Assembly (NCBI GenBank): GCA_040879985.1
Contig: JBBDJH010000007.1
Span: forward strand, 62,001-126,000
DNA from: VRUE01 sp040879985
GTDB taxonomy: Bacteria; Actinomycetota; Thermoleophilia; Solirubrobacterales; 70-9
Direction: 5' to 3'
DNA: 64,000 nucleotides
Shown here: piece after piece, positions 29,816 to 38,137 of the stretch
Numbering within the stretch: the stretch's first letter is position 1
Layout of the letters: each line of letters begins with the position of its first letter
Notes under the pieces: generated by a model
The model's database searches: none
What the model was told of the DNA's origin: nothing
What the model saw: the letters and a program-made list of their open reading frames with translations, nothing else
Made by a program: the position numbers and the translations under genes

Positions 29816-30121
29816 GTGGATCCTGAGCACGACGCCGGCTCTCCTAGGCTGAATGTGGGCGGAACGACCCGACGTATCAATCGCGCCGCTCTTGACGAGT
29901 TGCTTGAGGAGTTCGACCGGTCGATCCGTCCCTACCTCTCCGACGACGAGGCCGCCCGAGGCTTCACCTGGTGGCTGCGGCACATCTGGAACTGCGAGCC
30001 GGATGAGCTCGACACCGAGGTCTCTGACGACCTCTTCGAACGGCTTGCCGAGCTGTACCTGGCCGACGGAGAGATCTTGCGCGAATCGCTCGGAGTGCAG
30101 CTTCCCTGGCGGAACGAGTTG
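29811..30121 (+). pseudogene. Sulfotransferase, 3' part after the insertion sequence
   Basis: Joining the two flanks with one TCAGA copy gives EFLRVDPEHDAGS, a smooth continuation of the sulfotransferase core, then NVGGTTRR and a helical tail with LDELLEEFDRS, FERLAELYLADGEILRE and LGVQLPWR, typical of the family C-terminus. No stop codon in this frame appears before the convergent methyltransferase gene at 30122, so the true end is unclear and the 3' end may also be damaged. It has no start of its own. Confidence 0.78.
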
Positions 30122-30904
30122 TCAGATGAGCAACAGCTCGTTCTGAGGGTGGTGGACATCGGCCTTGAGCACGACGACCAGGTCCTGATGGTCGGCGAGG
30201 CCGCGCTCGACGTAGCCGATCAGCATCAAGTCCGTCCACTCGGACAGGACATCGGCGATCCAGGCCGCGCTGAAGGCCGAGGTCCCATAGCCCTTGACGC
30301 CGGCGTGATCGCGGTAGCCGAAGCCGTGCTTGCGATACTCCTTCGCGATCGCCATCGCCCGCCCGTCGTCCTTGGGCCAGCGCTTGAGCGCGTTGCGCCC
30401 GTGCGAGGAGAAGAGCAGCAGCCCGCCCCCGCTCAGACGGCCGCGAAACAGCTCCAGGAACGCACGGCAGGCGGCGGCGTCGAGGTGGGTGAGCAGAGAG
30501 CCCACCCAGATCAGGTCGAAGCTTCCCTCGAGCGGGATCTTTGCGGGGTCCGGGTCCGCGTAGACCGGAATCGAGCCGAATGTCGCCGCGCAGAAGTCGA
30601 CCCCATCCCGATTCATGTCGCAGCCGGTCAGCTCCGCTTCCGGAAACGCTGCGCGCAGCCCCCGCATCACCCGGCCGTGGCCACAGGGCAGGTCCAGGAT
30701 CCGCTCGAAGGACGTCCGCCCGCAGGCCGTCATCGCGTGGCCGATCTGGGCGATCGCGGAGTGGGTGACGCTCAGGTAGCTGTCGAGCCCTTCGCGATAC
30801 ATCTCGTCGTCTGGCGCGATCGTGGTGTCGACTCGCGGCTTGTAGTCGGAGAGCCGCTCGGCGACGGAACGGCTGGTCGCCGCGAAGTCGATCGGGGTCG
30901 GCAC
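30122..30904 (-). CDS. Class I SAM-dependent methyltransferase
   Basis: 260 residues from GTG 30904. Motif I is ILDLPCGHGRVMR (about residues 68-80), the acidic loop is LTGCDMNRDGV, and motif IV is FDLIWVGSLLTHLD. The later GYRDHAGVKGYGTSAFSAAW region is less common. The GTG is supported by a TAGAAT box seven bases upstream. It faces the end of the broken sulfotransferase gene. Substrate unknown; a glycan hydroxyl or carboxyl is likely from context. Confidence 0.85.
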   Translation of the reverse strand: MPTPIDFAATSRSVAERLSDYKPRVDTTIAPDDEMYREGLDSYLSVTHSAIAQIGHAMTACGRTSFERILDLPCGHGRVMRGLRAAFPEAELTGCDMNRDGVDFCAATFGSIPVYADPDPAKIPLEGSFDLIWVGSLLTHLDAAACRAFLELFRGRLSGGGLLLFSSHGRNALKRWPKDDGRAMAIAKEYRKHGFGYRDHAGVKGYGTSAFSAAWIADVLSEWTDLMLIGYVERGLADHQDLVVVLKADVHHPQNELLLI

Positions 30905-30911
30905 CGGCGCG

Positions 30912-30917
30912 ATTCTA
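30912..30917 (-). promoter_or_regulatory. TANNNT -10 box (TAGAAT) for the methyltransferase at 30904
   Basis: On the minus strand TAGAAT is 7 bases before the GTG at 30904. It lies just upstream of the preceding gene's stop, so this gene may have its own leaderless promoter. Confidence 0.45.
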
Positions 30918-31706
30918 CGTGGAGTGAGCGCGCCGCAAGGTGAGGAGGTCCAGGTGCCCCGCGCCGTCCTCGCGCCCACACCAGCCACCGAGGCGCGGTG
31001 GGGAGACCGGCTCGAGCCCGGCTGCGCGAGCCTCCGAGATCAGCCAGTCCGACTCATAGCCGATCGCGGCCAGCGGGTCCTCGGCGCGCTGATAGCGGCA
31101 GAAGGGGGTCAGCTCGCGCTCCATGGGGATCGGCGAGCGCCCCGCCTCGTGGCACTCCTGCCACGTGTCATCGAGCAGGAAGAGGGAGATGAAGCAACGG
31201 CCTCCGGGGGCCAGAGCCGCGGCGACCTCGCGCAGGTACCTCTGCGTCGTCGCCGGGTCGAGGTGGGTGAAGACGCTGATCAGCGCCACGAGGTCGAAGG
31301 CGCCGGCTTCGACCCCCAGCTCGGCGTGATGGCCCGCCGTCGACCCCCGCGGGTTGTAGCGGGCGTTGGCGACATCGATGTGCCGGAAGGCCGATCGCCC
31401 GCCCCCGTGCGGGGCCAACTCGGTCTCACACCATTCGATCGGCCCGTCGAGGATGTCGATACCCAGGTAGGTCCCCGTGAAGGAGGGATCCCGCATCAGG
31501 GCATGGGCGAGCCTCCCGTAACCGCAGCCGACGTCGAGCACCCGGTCGTCGTCGGCGAGGCTGCCCACCTCACGCAACTCGGCGACGCTTTCGTCGCCGA
31601 TACGAAGGTACCGTTCGTCGTCCTCGCCCATGAAGCGCATCTCGGCGGGGGGGAGGGGCAAGTCGGCGATCGCGGCGGTCTCGGTGATCTGCTCAGGCCG
31701 TCGCAT
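30915..31706 (-). CDS. Class I SAM-dependent methyltransferase
   Basis: 263 residues. RVLDVGCGYGRLAHAL (about residues 54-69) is motif I, TYLGIDILDGPIEWC motif II, and DLVALISVFTHLDPATTQRYL motif IV-V, followed by GGRCFISLFLLDD. It overlaps the end of the large fusion gene upstream by 14 bases and is likely translated with it. Substrate unknown. Confidence 0.87.
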   Translation of the reverse strand: MRRPEQITETAAIADLPLPPAEMRFMGEDDERYLRIGDESVAELREVGSLADDDRVLDVGCGYGRLAHALMRDPSFTGTYLGIDILDGPIEWCETELAPHGGGRSAFRHIDVANARYNPRGSTAGHHAELGVEAGAFDLVALISVFTHLDPATTQRYLREVAAALAPGGRCFISLFLLDDTWQECHEAGRSPIPMERELTPFCRYQRAEDPLAAIGYESDWLISEARAAGLEPVSPPRLGGWCGREDGAGHLDLLTLRRAHST

Positions 31707-33783
31707 CGTCGAGAACCGTAGCGGCCCTCCTGCCTGCCTCGATCATCTCGTCGAGCGCGTTCCTCATGAAGCGCTGCAGGCGCGGGTCGGCGCGGCCCGG
31801 ATTCGCCCAATCGTCGAGCCCCCAGCTGAACTGCAGCGAGCCTGCCGCGAAGACGATCCCTCCCGCCGGGGTGCGATGGCGGACCGCGTCGGCGTTGGAG
31901 ACCTCGTTCTCGTAGTGGAAGAAGGTGGTTGCCCCAGGCGGCTCCTGGCCACTCTGGATCGCATCCCACTCGTAGCCGACCAGGCCCTCCAGCGTGGCCG
32001 GGTACTCGAAGCCGGTGCCCTCCAGCCAGGGGTCCCCGAGGCACTCCGCGGTCAGCTCATAGTCCCGGGGAGGCAGGCCGGGACCGGTCATCCCGTCCTG
32101 GTATTGCACCCCCCACAGCTCACACTCCGGACGCGGCGGGTCCAGGTCGCGGAAGAGCTCGGTCTTGAGCGAAGGGCTCGGCTCGGGGTCGGCGGCTCTG
32201 CGGCGGTACTCGACCATGGTCCGCTCGCCGTCCTCGAAGCGCGTTTGCCAATAGCAGGTGTTGGCCCCCATGCAGGCGATGCTCGCGCCGCTGTCGCGGA
32301 CCTCGTCGAAGGCATCGCGCATCTTGGAGCTCCAGTACTCGTCATGGCCCGAGGTCATAACCAGGGGATGGCCGAGCAGGCTCCAGGGCTCCCGGTGGGT
32401 GTCGAGGTCGGTCGTGTAGGCGACGTCGTATCCCTCGCGCTCGAGGAAGCGGATCAGTTGCAGATCCCAGATGAAGGGCCAGCGCGCGTTCAGGTTCGCC
32501 TCGTGCCAGCTGGGAAAGGGCCGGTCGAAGGTGACCTTCACGGCCGGCACTTCGTCGGTGCTGTTCGATGGGTAGAGACTCTTGCCGCCCCAGTTGTTGT
32601 ACGCCTGGGCCGTCGTCACCGGCATCTGCACGAGGATGGCGGCTCGACGGTCGAGGGGGGCGCGGACGACGAACGGCACGAACGCGATCTGGTCCTTCAG
32701 CTCGCCTTCAGTCAGGATCAGCTGTGCCACGTACTGCCCACTTGGCCAATCATTCCCGACCGGGATCGAGTCGGTTATCGGCCAGTCGCAGGAGGTCACT
32801 GAGGGGCCGACGCCGGGTGTTGGAACTGGTTGGCTGGCGCCCTGCATGTCTCCGATCTTTGGATGCTCGGCGACCACTCGCCCGCCGGTCCCGCCGTACC
32901 AGCCGAGACGGTGGATGACGACTCGATAGCGAGACGACGGGCGGGTGCTGATGTGCAGGTCCAGTCGCCCTCCGGCCTCGACGCTGGGCCATGATGAATA
33001 CCCCTCGATCGCGTGCGCTGGAGCCTTCCGACCCCTCCACCAAAGATCCTTGCCCTCAAGCGCGTTCTCCCTCGTCATCGAGGGGGATCTGCACCGGCCC
33101 GGGTGAGCGCCCGTCGCCTTTGCGGCCGTTGCCGCAACCTCACAGGCGAAGACGACGCCGGAGTAATCTCCCTCGGCCAGCGATTGTTCGGTGACCCGCT
33201 CGAACCGCTCACCGAGCCGGTCGACGAGGTCGCGTCCGAATCGCCAGACATTTCCGAAGTGGTCGGCGGGTTGCCGCTCGGAAAGATCGCGGCGGGGATC
33301 GAAGGGAATCTCCAACAGCGCGGTGCCTCCGGGTCCGAGGACTCTCCGGATCTCGTCGAGAGCCGCGCCGTAGTCCTCAATCTCCTCGATCACATGCTGG
33401 GCGATGAAGAGATCGAACTGTCCGTCCGCAAACGCCGAGAGATCGCAAAGGTCAGCCTCGTAGTCGACGAAACCGACCTCTCGGGGGTCGTTGGGGTTGC
33501 CCGTCCTCCAGCGGTCCACCGACGTGTACTTCCATTCGCGCTCACGCAGGAAATCGCCAAAAACCTTGCGGCTGGCCGGTCCCGCCTCGAGGCACCGCCG
33601 GCCGCTACCGACGGCGAACGAACCTGCGGAGGCTCGGGCCAGGGCGCGCTGCCGCTCCAGCGCGCCGCACCCGACGCACAGCGCGTCGACCCTGCCCAGC
33701 GCGGCGACACGCTCGGGGCTCGTGCAGATCGGACAGGCTCGTGGGCTCGATGTCGGCACGGCTGTGGAATTATCGCGGGTCAT
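31693..33783 (-). CDS. Fusion of a SAM methyltransferase and an N,N-dimethylformamidase-like domain
   Basis: 696 residues. A zinc-ribbon-like start (C17-x2-C20 ... C36-x2-C39) leads into a class I methyltransferase (about 45-220; FIAQHVIEEIEDYGAAL, GGTALLEIPFD). From about 245 there is a domain like the C-terminal part of the N,N-dimethylformamidase large subunit: GYSSWPSVEAGG, HRLGWYGGTGG, YNNWGGKSLY, TSGHDEYWS, and GGIVFAAGSLQFSWGL. That domain family includes amidohydrolases, but substrate-specific residues cannot be judged here. The ATG at 33783 shares CATG with the divergent gene; GTG 33759 is an alternative start. Confidence 0.72.
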   Translation of the reverse strand: MTRDNSTAVPTSSPRACPICTSPERVAALGRVDALCVGCGALERQRALARASAGSFAVGSGRRCLEAGPASRKVFGDFLREREWKYTSVDRWRTGNPNDPREVGFVDYEADLCDLSAFADGQFDLFIAQHVIEEIEDYGAALDEIRRVLGPGGTALLEIPFDPRRDLSERQPADHFGNVWRFGRDLVDRLGERFERVTEQSLAEGDYSGVVFACEVAATAAKATGAHPGRCRSPSMTRENALEGKDLWWRGRKAPAHAIEGYSSWPSVEAGGRLDLHISTRPSSRYRVVIHRLGWYGGTGGRVVAEHPKIGDMQGASQPVPTPGVGPSVTSCDWPITDSIPVGNDWPSGQYVAQLILTEGELKDQIAFVPFVVRAPLDRRAAILVQMPVTTAQAYNNWGGKSLYPSNSTDEVPAVKVTFDRPFPSWHEANLNARWPFIWDLQLIRFLEREGYDVAYTTDLDTHREPWSLLGHPLVMTSGHDEYWSSKMRDAFDEVRDSGASIACMGANTCYWQTRFEDGERTMVEYRRRAADPEPSPSLKTELFRDLDPPRPECELWGVQYQDGMTGPGLPPRDYELTAECLGDPWLEGTGFEYPATLEGLVGYEWDAIQSGQEPPGATTFFHYENEVSNADAVRHRTPAGGIVFAAGSLQFSWGLDDWANPGRADPRLQRFMRNALDEMIEAGRRAATVLDDATA

Positions 33784-35314
33784 GCCCGACGCCGAGGAGA
33801 GAGTTGCCCCGCAGCCGCTGGCGGCTATCGAGGTGCGCGCCGAGGTTCATCACGAGGCTCTGAAGAAATGGACCGCGCATGGCAGCGACGCCTACTGGCG
33901 ATTTATCGTTGCGGCAGCCGAGGCGCTGAACTGCCCCATCGTGGAGATCGGCTGCGGATACGGCCGGCACCTTGGATTGGATTCAATCTCCTATACAGGG
34001 GCCGACTACGGATACTTCATCGAGGTCGCCAACGAACTCCAGCCGGACCGCAATTGGATCAAGATCGATTTCGAACGGTACACGCCCGGGCTGTTCGGGG
34101 AGCTCCGGGACCCGGCGGCGCTCTACGTTACCCGGGGGAGGCTTGAGCATGTCCGGGACACCCGCCTGTTCCTGGACTGCCTGGCCGAGCTGGCCCGAGA
34201 CAGCGTCGTTGTCGTAGCACTCGAGGCCGCGGGGCGACCCGGCGCCGACGAACTTCGGCCCTTCTTTCGGCGCTCGGTCGGGGCGGAGGCACTCAAGGAC
34301 GCCTTTGAGGCCCGGGGGCTCGACACCGTCTCACTGGGCAGCATTGCTCCTCCCGAAGAAAGAGCCACTGAGGAGCTCATGCTGGTCGCAATCGGCCCAC
34401 CGGAGCTCCTCCGTGCCTGCGAAGAGCTGAAGCTGACGCAGGGATCGCATGATCCGGCGGCGACAGCCGACCTCCCCGACGGCATCAGCCCGGACAGCAT
34501 GCTCTTCGCGCCGGAGATTCCATTGCTCTCCAGCCGTCTCACGCCCGAGCCCGACCGACTCCTCCCGGAGCTGGAGACGGGCGACGTGGTCCAGCAGATC
34601 CTCGACGCCAAGCGAGAGAAACGTGCCTTCTCAATGATGCGCCTAGGAAACGGCGAGGCGCGGGTTCTCGGATTTCCGGACTATGTCCCTCCAATGTGGC
34701 TGGCACGCAGCATGCGCAACTGGTTCAAGAGCCGCGAGGCCGAGCTCAGGCTGCACGCCCTCCAGGACGAGGCAAGCGCCGTTATCCGTGAGGCGGATGT
34801 GATTGGGGTCCTGCGTACCAGCTACCTGGATCCCCAATATCGACTTCCACTCTTTCTCCTCGAGCGCTACGGGCTGGTATCGGCGGGTACGGGGCTATGT
34901 GCGGCGGACGTGCATCTCCACATGCTGAAGCTCGACTTCTACCGTGAACTGCTCGCTGGTGAGGAGGGAATATCGATCATCTCGGGGCACGCCCTCGATG
35001 AGTCGATCGCGAATGCGTTTGCGCTTTCGGATGTCCGTCTCTTCAAGGTCCCTGCACAGGCGAAGTTCTTCCACGATCCAGCCGAGGAGGGCCACTTCCC
35101 GACCGTCTTCGACCGGCTGCGACACCAGATCGATGTGCGCTGGCCCGGCGAGGTTTTCCTGATAGGGGCTGGCTTCCTGGGGAAGATCTATTGCGGCTGG
35201 GTGAAACAGAGGGGCGGCATAGCCGTCGATATCGGTTCCGTGTTTGACCTCTGGGCCGGCGAGACGACCCGCGGCGGCGATACTTCGGTCGCGGAGCGTC
35301 ATCGGCTTTCATAA
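33782..35314 (+). CDS. Fusion of a methyltransferase-like domain and a GT-D (DUF1792) glycosyltransferase
   Basis: 510 residues. The N-terminal domain (about 25-215) has CPIVEIGCGYGRHLGLD and TGADYGYFIEVAN, a methyltransferase-like fold with a degenerate motif IV region (YVTRGRLEHVRD). The C-terminal domain (about 265-505) has FSMMRLGNGEARVLGFP, the acidic motif of GT-D enzymes, then ISGHALDES and FLIGAGFLGKIYCGWVKQRGGIAVDIGSVFD in DUF1792 style. GT-D enzymes add glucose in streptococcal adhesin glycosylation. The two domains together would add and methylate a sugar, which is an inference. Confidence 0.78.
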   Translation: MPDAEERVAPQPLAAIEVRAEVHHEALKKWTAHGSDAYWRFIVAAAEALNCPIVEIGCGYGRHLGLDSISYTGADYGYFIEVANELQPDRNWIKIDFERYTPGLFGELRDPAALYVTRGRLEHVRDTRLFLDCLAELARDSVVVVALEAAGRPGADELRPFFRRSVGAEALKDAFEARGLDTVSLGSIAPPEERATEELMLVAIGPPELLRACEELKLTQGSHDPAATADLPDGISPDSMLFAPEIPLLSSRLTPEPDRLLPELETGDVVQQILDAKREKRAFSMMRLGNGEARVLGFPDYVPPMWLARSMRNWFKSREAELRLHALQDEASAVIREADVIGVLRTSYLDPQYRLPLFLLERYGLVSAGTGLCAADVHLHMLKLDFYRELLAGEEGISIISGHALDESIANAFALSDVRLFKVPAQAKFFHDPAEEGHFPTVFDRLRHQIDVRWPGEVFLIGAGFLGKIYCGWVKQRGGIAVDIGSVFDLWAGETTRGGDTSVAERHRLS

Positions 35315-35351
35315 GGGCATGCATCCCCCGGTGTCCTGGAGCGGTAGCTGA

Positions 35352-37394
35352 ATGCGGCTGCCTAAGCGGAAGCGCAACGCCGGGGCCGCGCTGAGCGTCC
35401 CCGCTATCAGCGCCGCAACGGAGGCTCGCACCACGCGGAGCATGACTCTGTTCGGCGAGGTGGCAATGAGGGACGCCACGATTTTCGGCCTCGGGATGGC
35501 AGCAATCGTGCCGCTTGGCATGGTCAGCGTCGCAGTCACGACGCGCTTTTTGCCGCCGGCGGAGTTTGGGCATCTCGCGGTGCTCTTCGCGATCGCTTCG
35601 ATTCTTACGGTGCTGAGCGCGATCGGATTCTCGACCGGCACGATGTTGGCGACCTATGGAATCGGCGACGGCGGCGATGACGACATGGACGGGGTCGACG
35701 CCGAAGTGGCCGAACGCGGGGAGCCGGTAGCCGCGACGATAGCCGAGCGGCGCAGACTGCTCGGATCCGGCGTCTTGATTGTCACTGTGGTCAGCGGCTT
35801 GGTCTGCGCTGTCGTCGCGCTTATCGCCCCGATGCTTGCCGATCTCCTCGTCGGAGGCTCCCGGTGGACGGGCGCGACCCGTTGGATGGCGGCTTCGGCT
35901 TGGACGGGGACGATCTGGCGCACCGTCCATCAGGTTTACCGGCTCGAGCGCCGGCCAGCCGCCTGGTCGATCGTCAACTCGATGCGACCGATTCTCGTGG
36001 TCGCGGCCACGGTGGCGATCTTGTTTGCCGGCGGCGGGGCCGAAGGGGTCTTGGAGGCGACCGCCCTCGGGACCGCCGCCGCAGTCGCGATCGCCATCCT
36101 CGGGACCCTTCCCTGTTACCGGTTGAGATTCCGCTGGGCTGACGTCGGCCTGATTTGGAGCTATGGGGTGCGATGGGTTCCACTCCACCTAGCCCGAGCC
36201 GCGCAGGCCAACGTGAGCATCCTCCTGCTGAGCTTCCTGGCCCCGGCGGCGACGGTCGGCTTTTACCAGGTGGCCAACCGAATCGGCCAGGCTCCCACCT
36301 TCTTCGGCGAGGGGTATATCTTCGCCTGGGTCCCCTTGGAGCGCTCCCCGATCGCAAATGCGGCGAAGGAGCACAAGGGCACGCGAGCGTTTGAGGCGCA
36401 GGTATTTCTTCTCTTCATCCTGGCCACCCTTGGCTTGCTTGTGGTAGTTACGTTGTCAGCCGACGTCCTGGTTCACATCGCCGCACCCGCCTATAGCAGC
36501 GCTGCCGCTCTGATCCCGATCCTGGCGGCGTCCCAGGCCCTGGACCTGGTCTTCCGCGGAATCTACCGAGCCACCGGGTTCCCGAATCGGCGCTACTGGT
36601 TCACCCTTCTCCTGCTGATCTGGATCGTTCCCTACGCGGGTGTTTCGGCTCTCGCGGTGAGCTTCAGCCCCCTGTATGGCGTGATCGTCGCCCAGGTAGT
36701 GGCATGGACGATCGTCGATGGGTGGATGCTCTACCTCGATGCTCGAAACGAGGAACCAACTCCCTTCCCATGGCGCCGGATGGGTCTGGCGACCGTGGTC
36801 GCGGCCGCCTGCATCGGAATCGTCGGCCAGCTGCCGGGTAGCCCCGCCGTGCATCTCGGCGGGGCTGTGGTCGCCGTGATCGTCTGTCCGATCCTGATGC
36901 GGCTCATGGGGGTGATCACGCCGTACCACATGACGATCGTCCGAACCCTGCTCCGATCGTTGTTGCCACGGCGGATCAGCCGAAAGGAGGCCAGGCGCCG
37001 ACTGGCGTCGGTGCCCGCGAGGGAGCGCGATGCCCTTCTGCTCGTTGGCCCCGAGAAGCTCTCTGTGGAAGATGCCGCTTCTCGCCTGCAGGTCCCTCCC
37101 GACTTGGTGTCCGCACGTCTGGTCCGAGGGCTGCGGCACATCGCGGGCGCGCCCGGCGCCCTGCCGGTCGACGCCAGCATCGGCCATTACGTCGCCAACC
37201 GAGGAACGACGCTCGAACGCGATCTCGTAGCCGGACACCTGCGTGAACAGGGGATCGACTTCCTGGAGCTACATCACCTCGACAAAACCATGAAGGTCGT
37301 CGAACGAGCCGGTCCTCGGCGAAGCCGCCGCCGGTCTTCCCCTAACGGGGGGCCGCCACAGCAAGTCCCGTCCCCTTCTGAGTCTCGAAGCTGA
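35352..37394 (+). CDS. Wzx-type polysaccharide flippase with a sigma-region-4-like C-terminal extension
   Basis: 680 residues. Residues about 40-530 contain a dozen or so hydrophobic segments (MAAIVPLGMVSVAVTTRFL, then EFGHLAVLFAIASI) in the MOP/Wzx pattern that flips lipid-linked repeat units across the membrane. The last 140 residues are soluble and Arg-rich. About 545-595 reads VPARERDALLLVG, EKLSVEDAASRLQVP, SARLVRGLRHIAG, closely following the helix-turn-helix of sigma factor region 4. The role of that tail is unknown. The 3' end overlaps the convergent methyltransferase gene by 53 bases. Confidence 0.8.
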   Translation: MRLPKRKRNAGAALSVPAISAATEARTTRSMTLFGEVAMRDATIFGLGMAAIVPLGMVSVAVTTRFLPPAEFGHLAVLFAIASILTVLSAIGFSTGTMLATYGIGDGGDDDMDGVDAEVAERGEPVAATIAERRRLLGSGVLIVTVVSGLVCAVVALIAPMLADLLVGGSRWTGATRWMAASAWTGTIWRTVHQVYRLERRPAAWSIVNSMRPILVVAATVAILFAGGGAEGVLEATALGTAAAVAIAILGTLPCYRLRFRWADVGLIWSYGVRWVPLHLARAAQANVSILLLSFLAPAATVGFYQVANRIGQAPTFFGEGYIFAWVPLERSPIANAAKEHKGTRAFEAQVFLLFILATLGLLVVVTLSADVLVHIAAPAYSSAAALIPILAASQALDLVFRGIYRATGFPNRRYWFTLLLLIWIVPYAGVSALAVSFSPLYGVIVAQVVAWTIVDGWMLYLDARNEEPTPFPWRRMGLATVVAAACIGIVGQLPGSPAVHLGGAVVAVIVCPILMRLMGVITPYHMTIVRTLLRSLLPRRISRKEARRRLASVPARERDALLLVGPEKLSVEDAASRLQVPPDLVSARLVRGLRHIAGAPGALPVDASIGHYVANRGTTLERDLVAGHLREQGIDFLELHHLDKTMKVVERAGPRRSRRRSSPNGGPPQQVPSPSESRS

Positions 37395-38115
37395 GCTCGG
37401 TGAGCTCTTCCCAGCGACGCAGGCACTCCTCCTCGGGCTCGCGCTCGGCATCGTCCAGGATCACGACAGCCCGCTCAGCCAGGTTGTCCTTCAACTCGGC
37501 CAGCGCGGGGTAGCGCGAGATCGTTCCCTTGCCCTTTGGGCCGTCGATCAACAGGAAGTCCACCCTGTCCTTTCCTAGAGCATCGAGCATCGGGCGCGGG
37601 GAATACCAATGTCCGGGAGGCTTGTATTTCCAACTCGCATTCCCGTTCTCGGCATCCTCGTCTCCAGTTGACCACGGATGCCTCCGAGCATGGACCAGTT
37701 CTGCGTGCCCAGACAGGCTCTCCCGACCGAGATACTCGCTGATCATCCCCAACCAATTAGCGTTGTCGTCGATGCTGATTAGACGGGTTCCCGATCGGTC
37801 CGCGTAGCGCAGGTAGCGCGCAATAAAGACCGTTGAAAGCCCCGCGCCTAGCTCAAGGATGACTCGCGGTCGGTGGAACTCGGCAAGCGTGAGGACCTTG
37901 AGGATGGCGCTGGGTGAAAGTGCAAAGCCCGTCCAGGGAAGGAATGCCTCACCGAGAGGCCGCAAGGCCTCGAGCGCAAACGTGTCCTCGATCGTCCACC
38001 GCGCGGAGACCTTCCATCCCCCCAGTGGCGGTTTGGGAGGATCATTCTCAGTCGGGGACGACTCTTGGGGCGCGGTGCGTTTTCTTTCCATGCCTATCTG
38101 GTCGGTATCTGTCAC
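37342..38115 (-). CDS. SAM-dependent methyltransferase, Methyltransf_24-like
   Basis: 257 residues from GTG 38115; ATG 38091 is an alternative. VILELGAGLSTVFIARYL (about residues 84-101) is motif I, RLISIDDNANWLG motif II, and VDFLLIDGPKGKGTISRYPAL the motif IV segment with an Asp. AVVILDDAERE matches the common VVLDD pattern. It is the last gene in the leftward set 42420-37342, separated from the next by 22 bases. Confidence 0.84.
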   Translation of the reverse strand: MTDTDQIGMERKRTAPQESSPTENDPPKPPLGGWKVSARWTIEDTFALEALRPLGEAFLPWTGFALSPSAILKVLTLAEFHRPRVILELGAGLSTVFIARYLRYADRSGTRLISIDDNANWLGMISEYLGRESLSGHAELVHARRHPWSTGDEDAENGNASWKYKPPGHWYSPRPMLDALGKDRVDFLLIDGPKGKGTISRYPALAELKDNLAERAVVILDDAEREPEEECLRRWEELTELSFETQKGTGLAVAAPR

Positions 38116-38137
38116 TGAACCGTGGCTGCTGCCTCTC

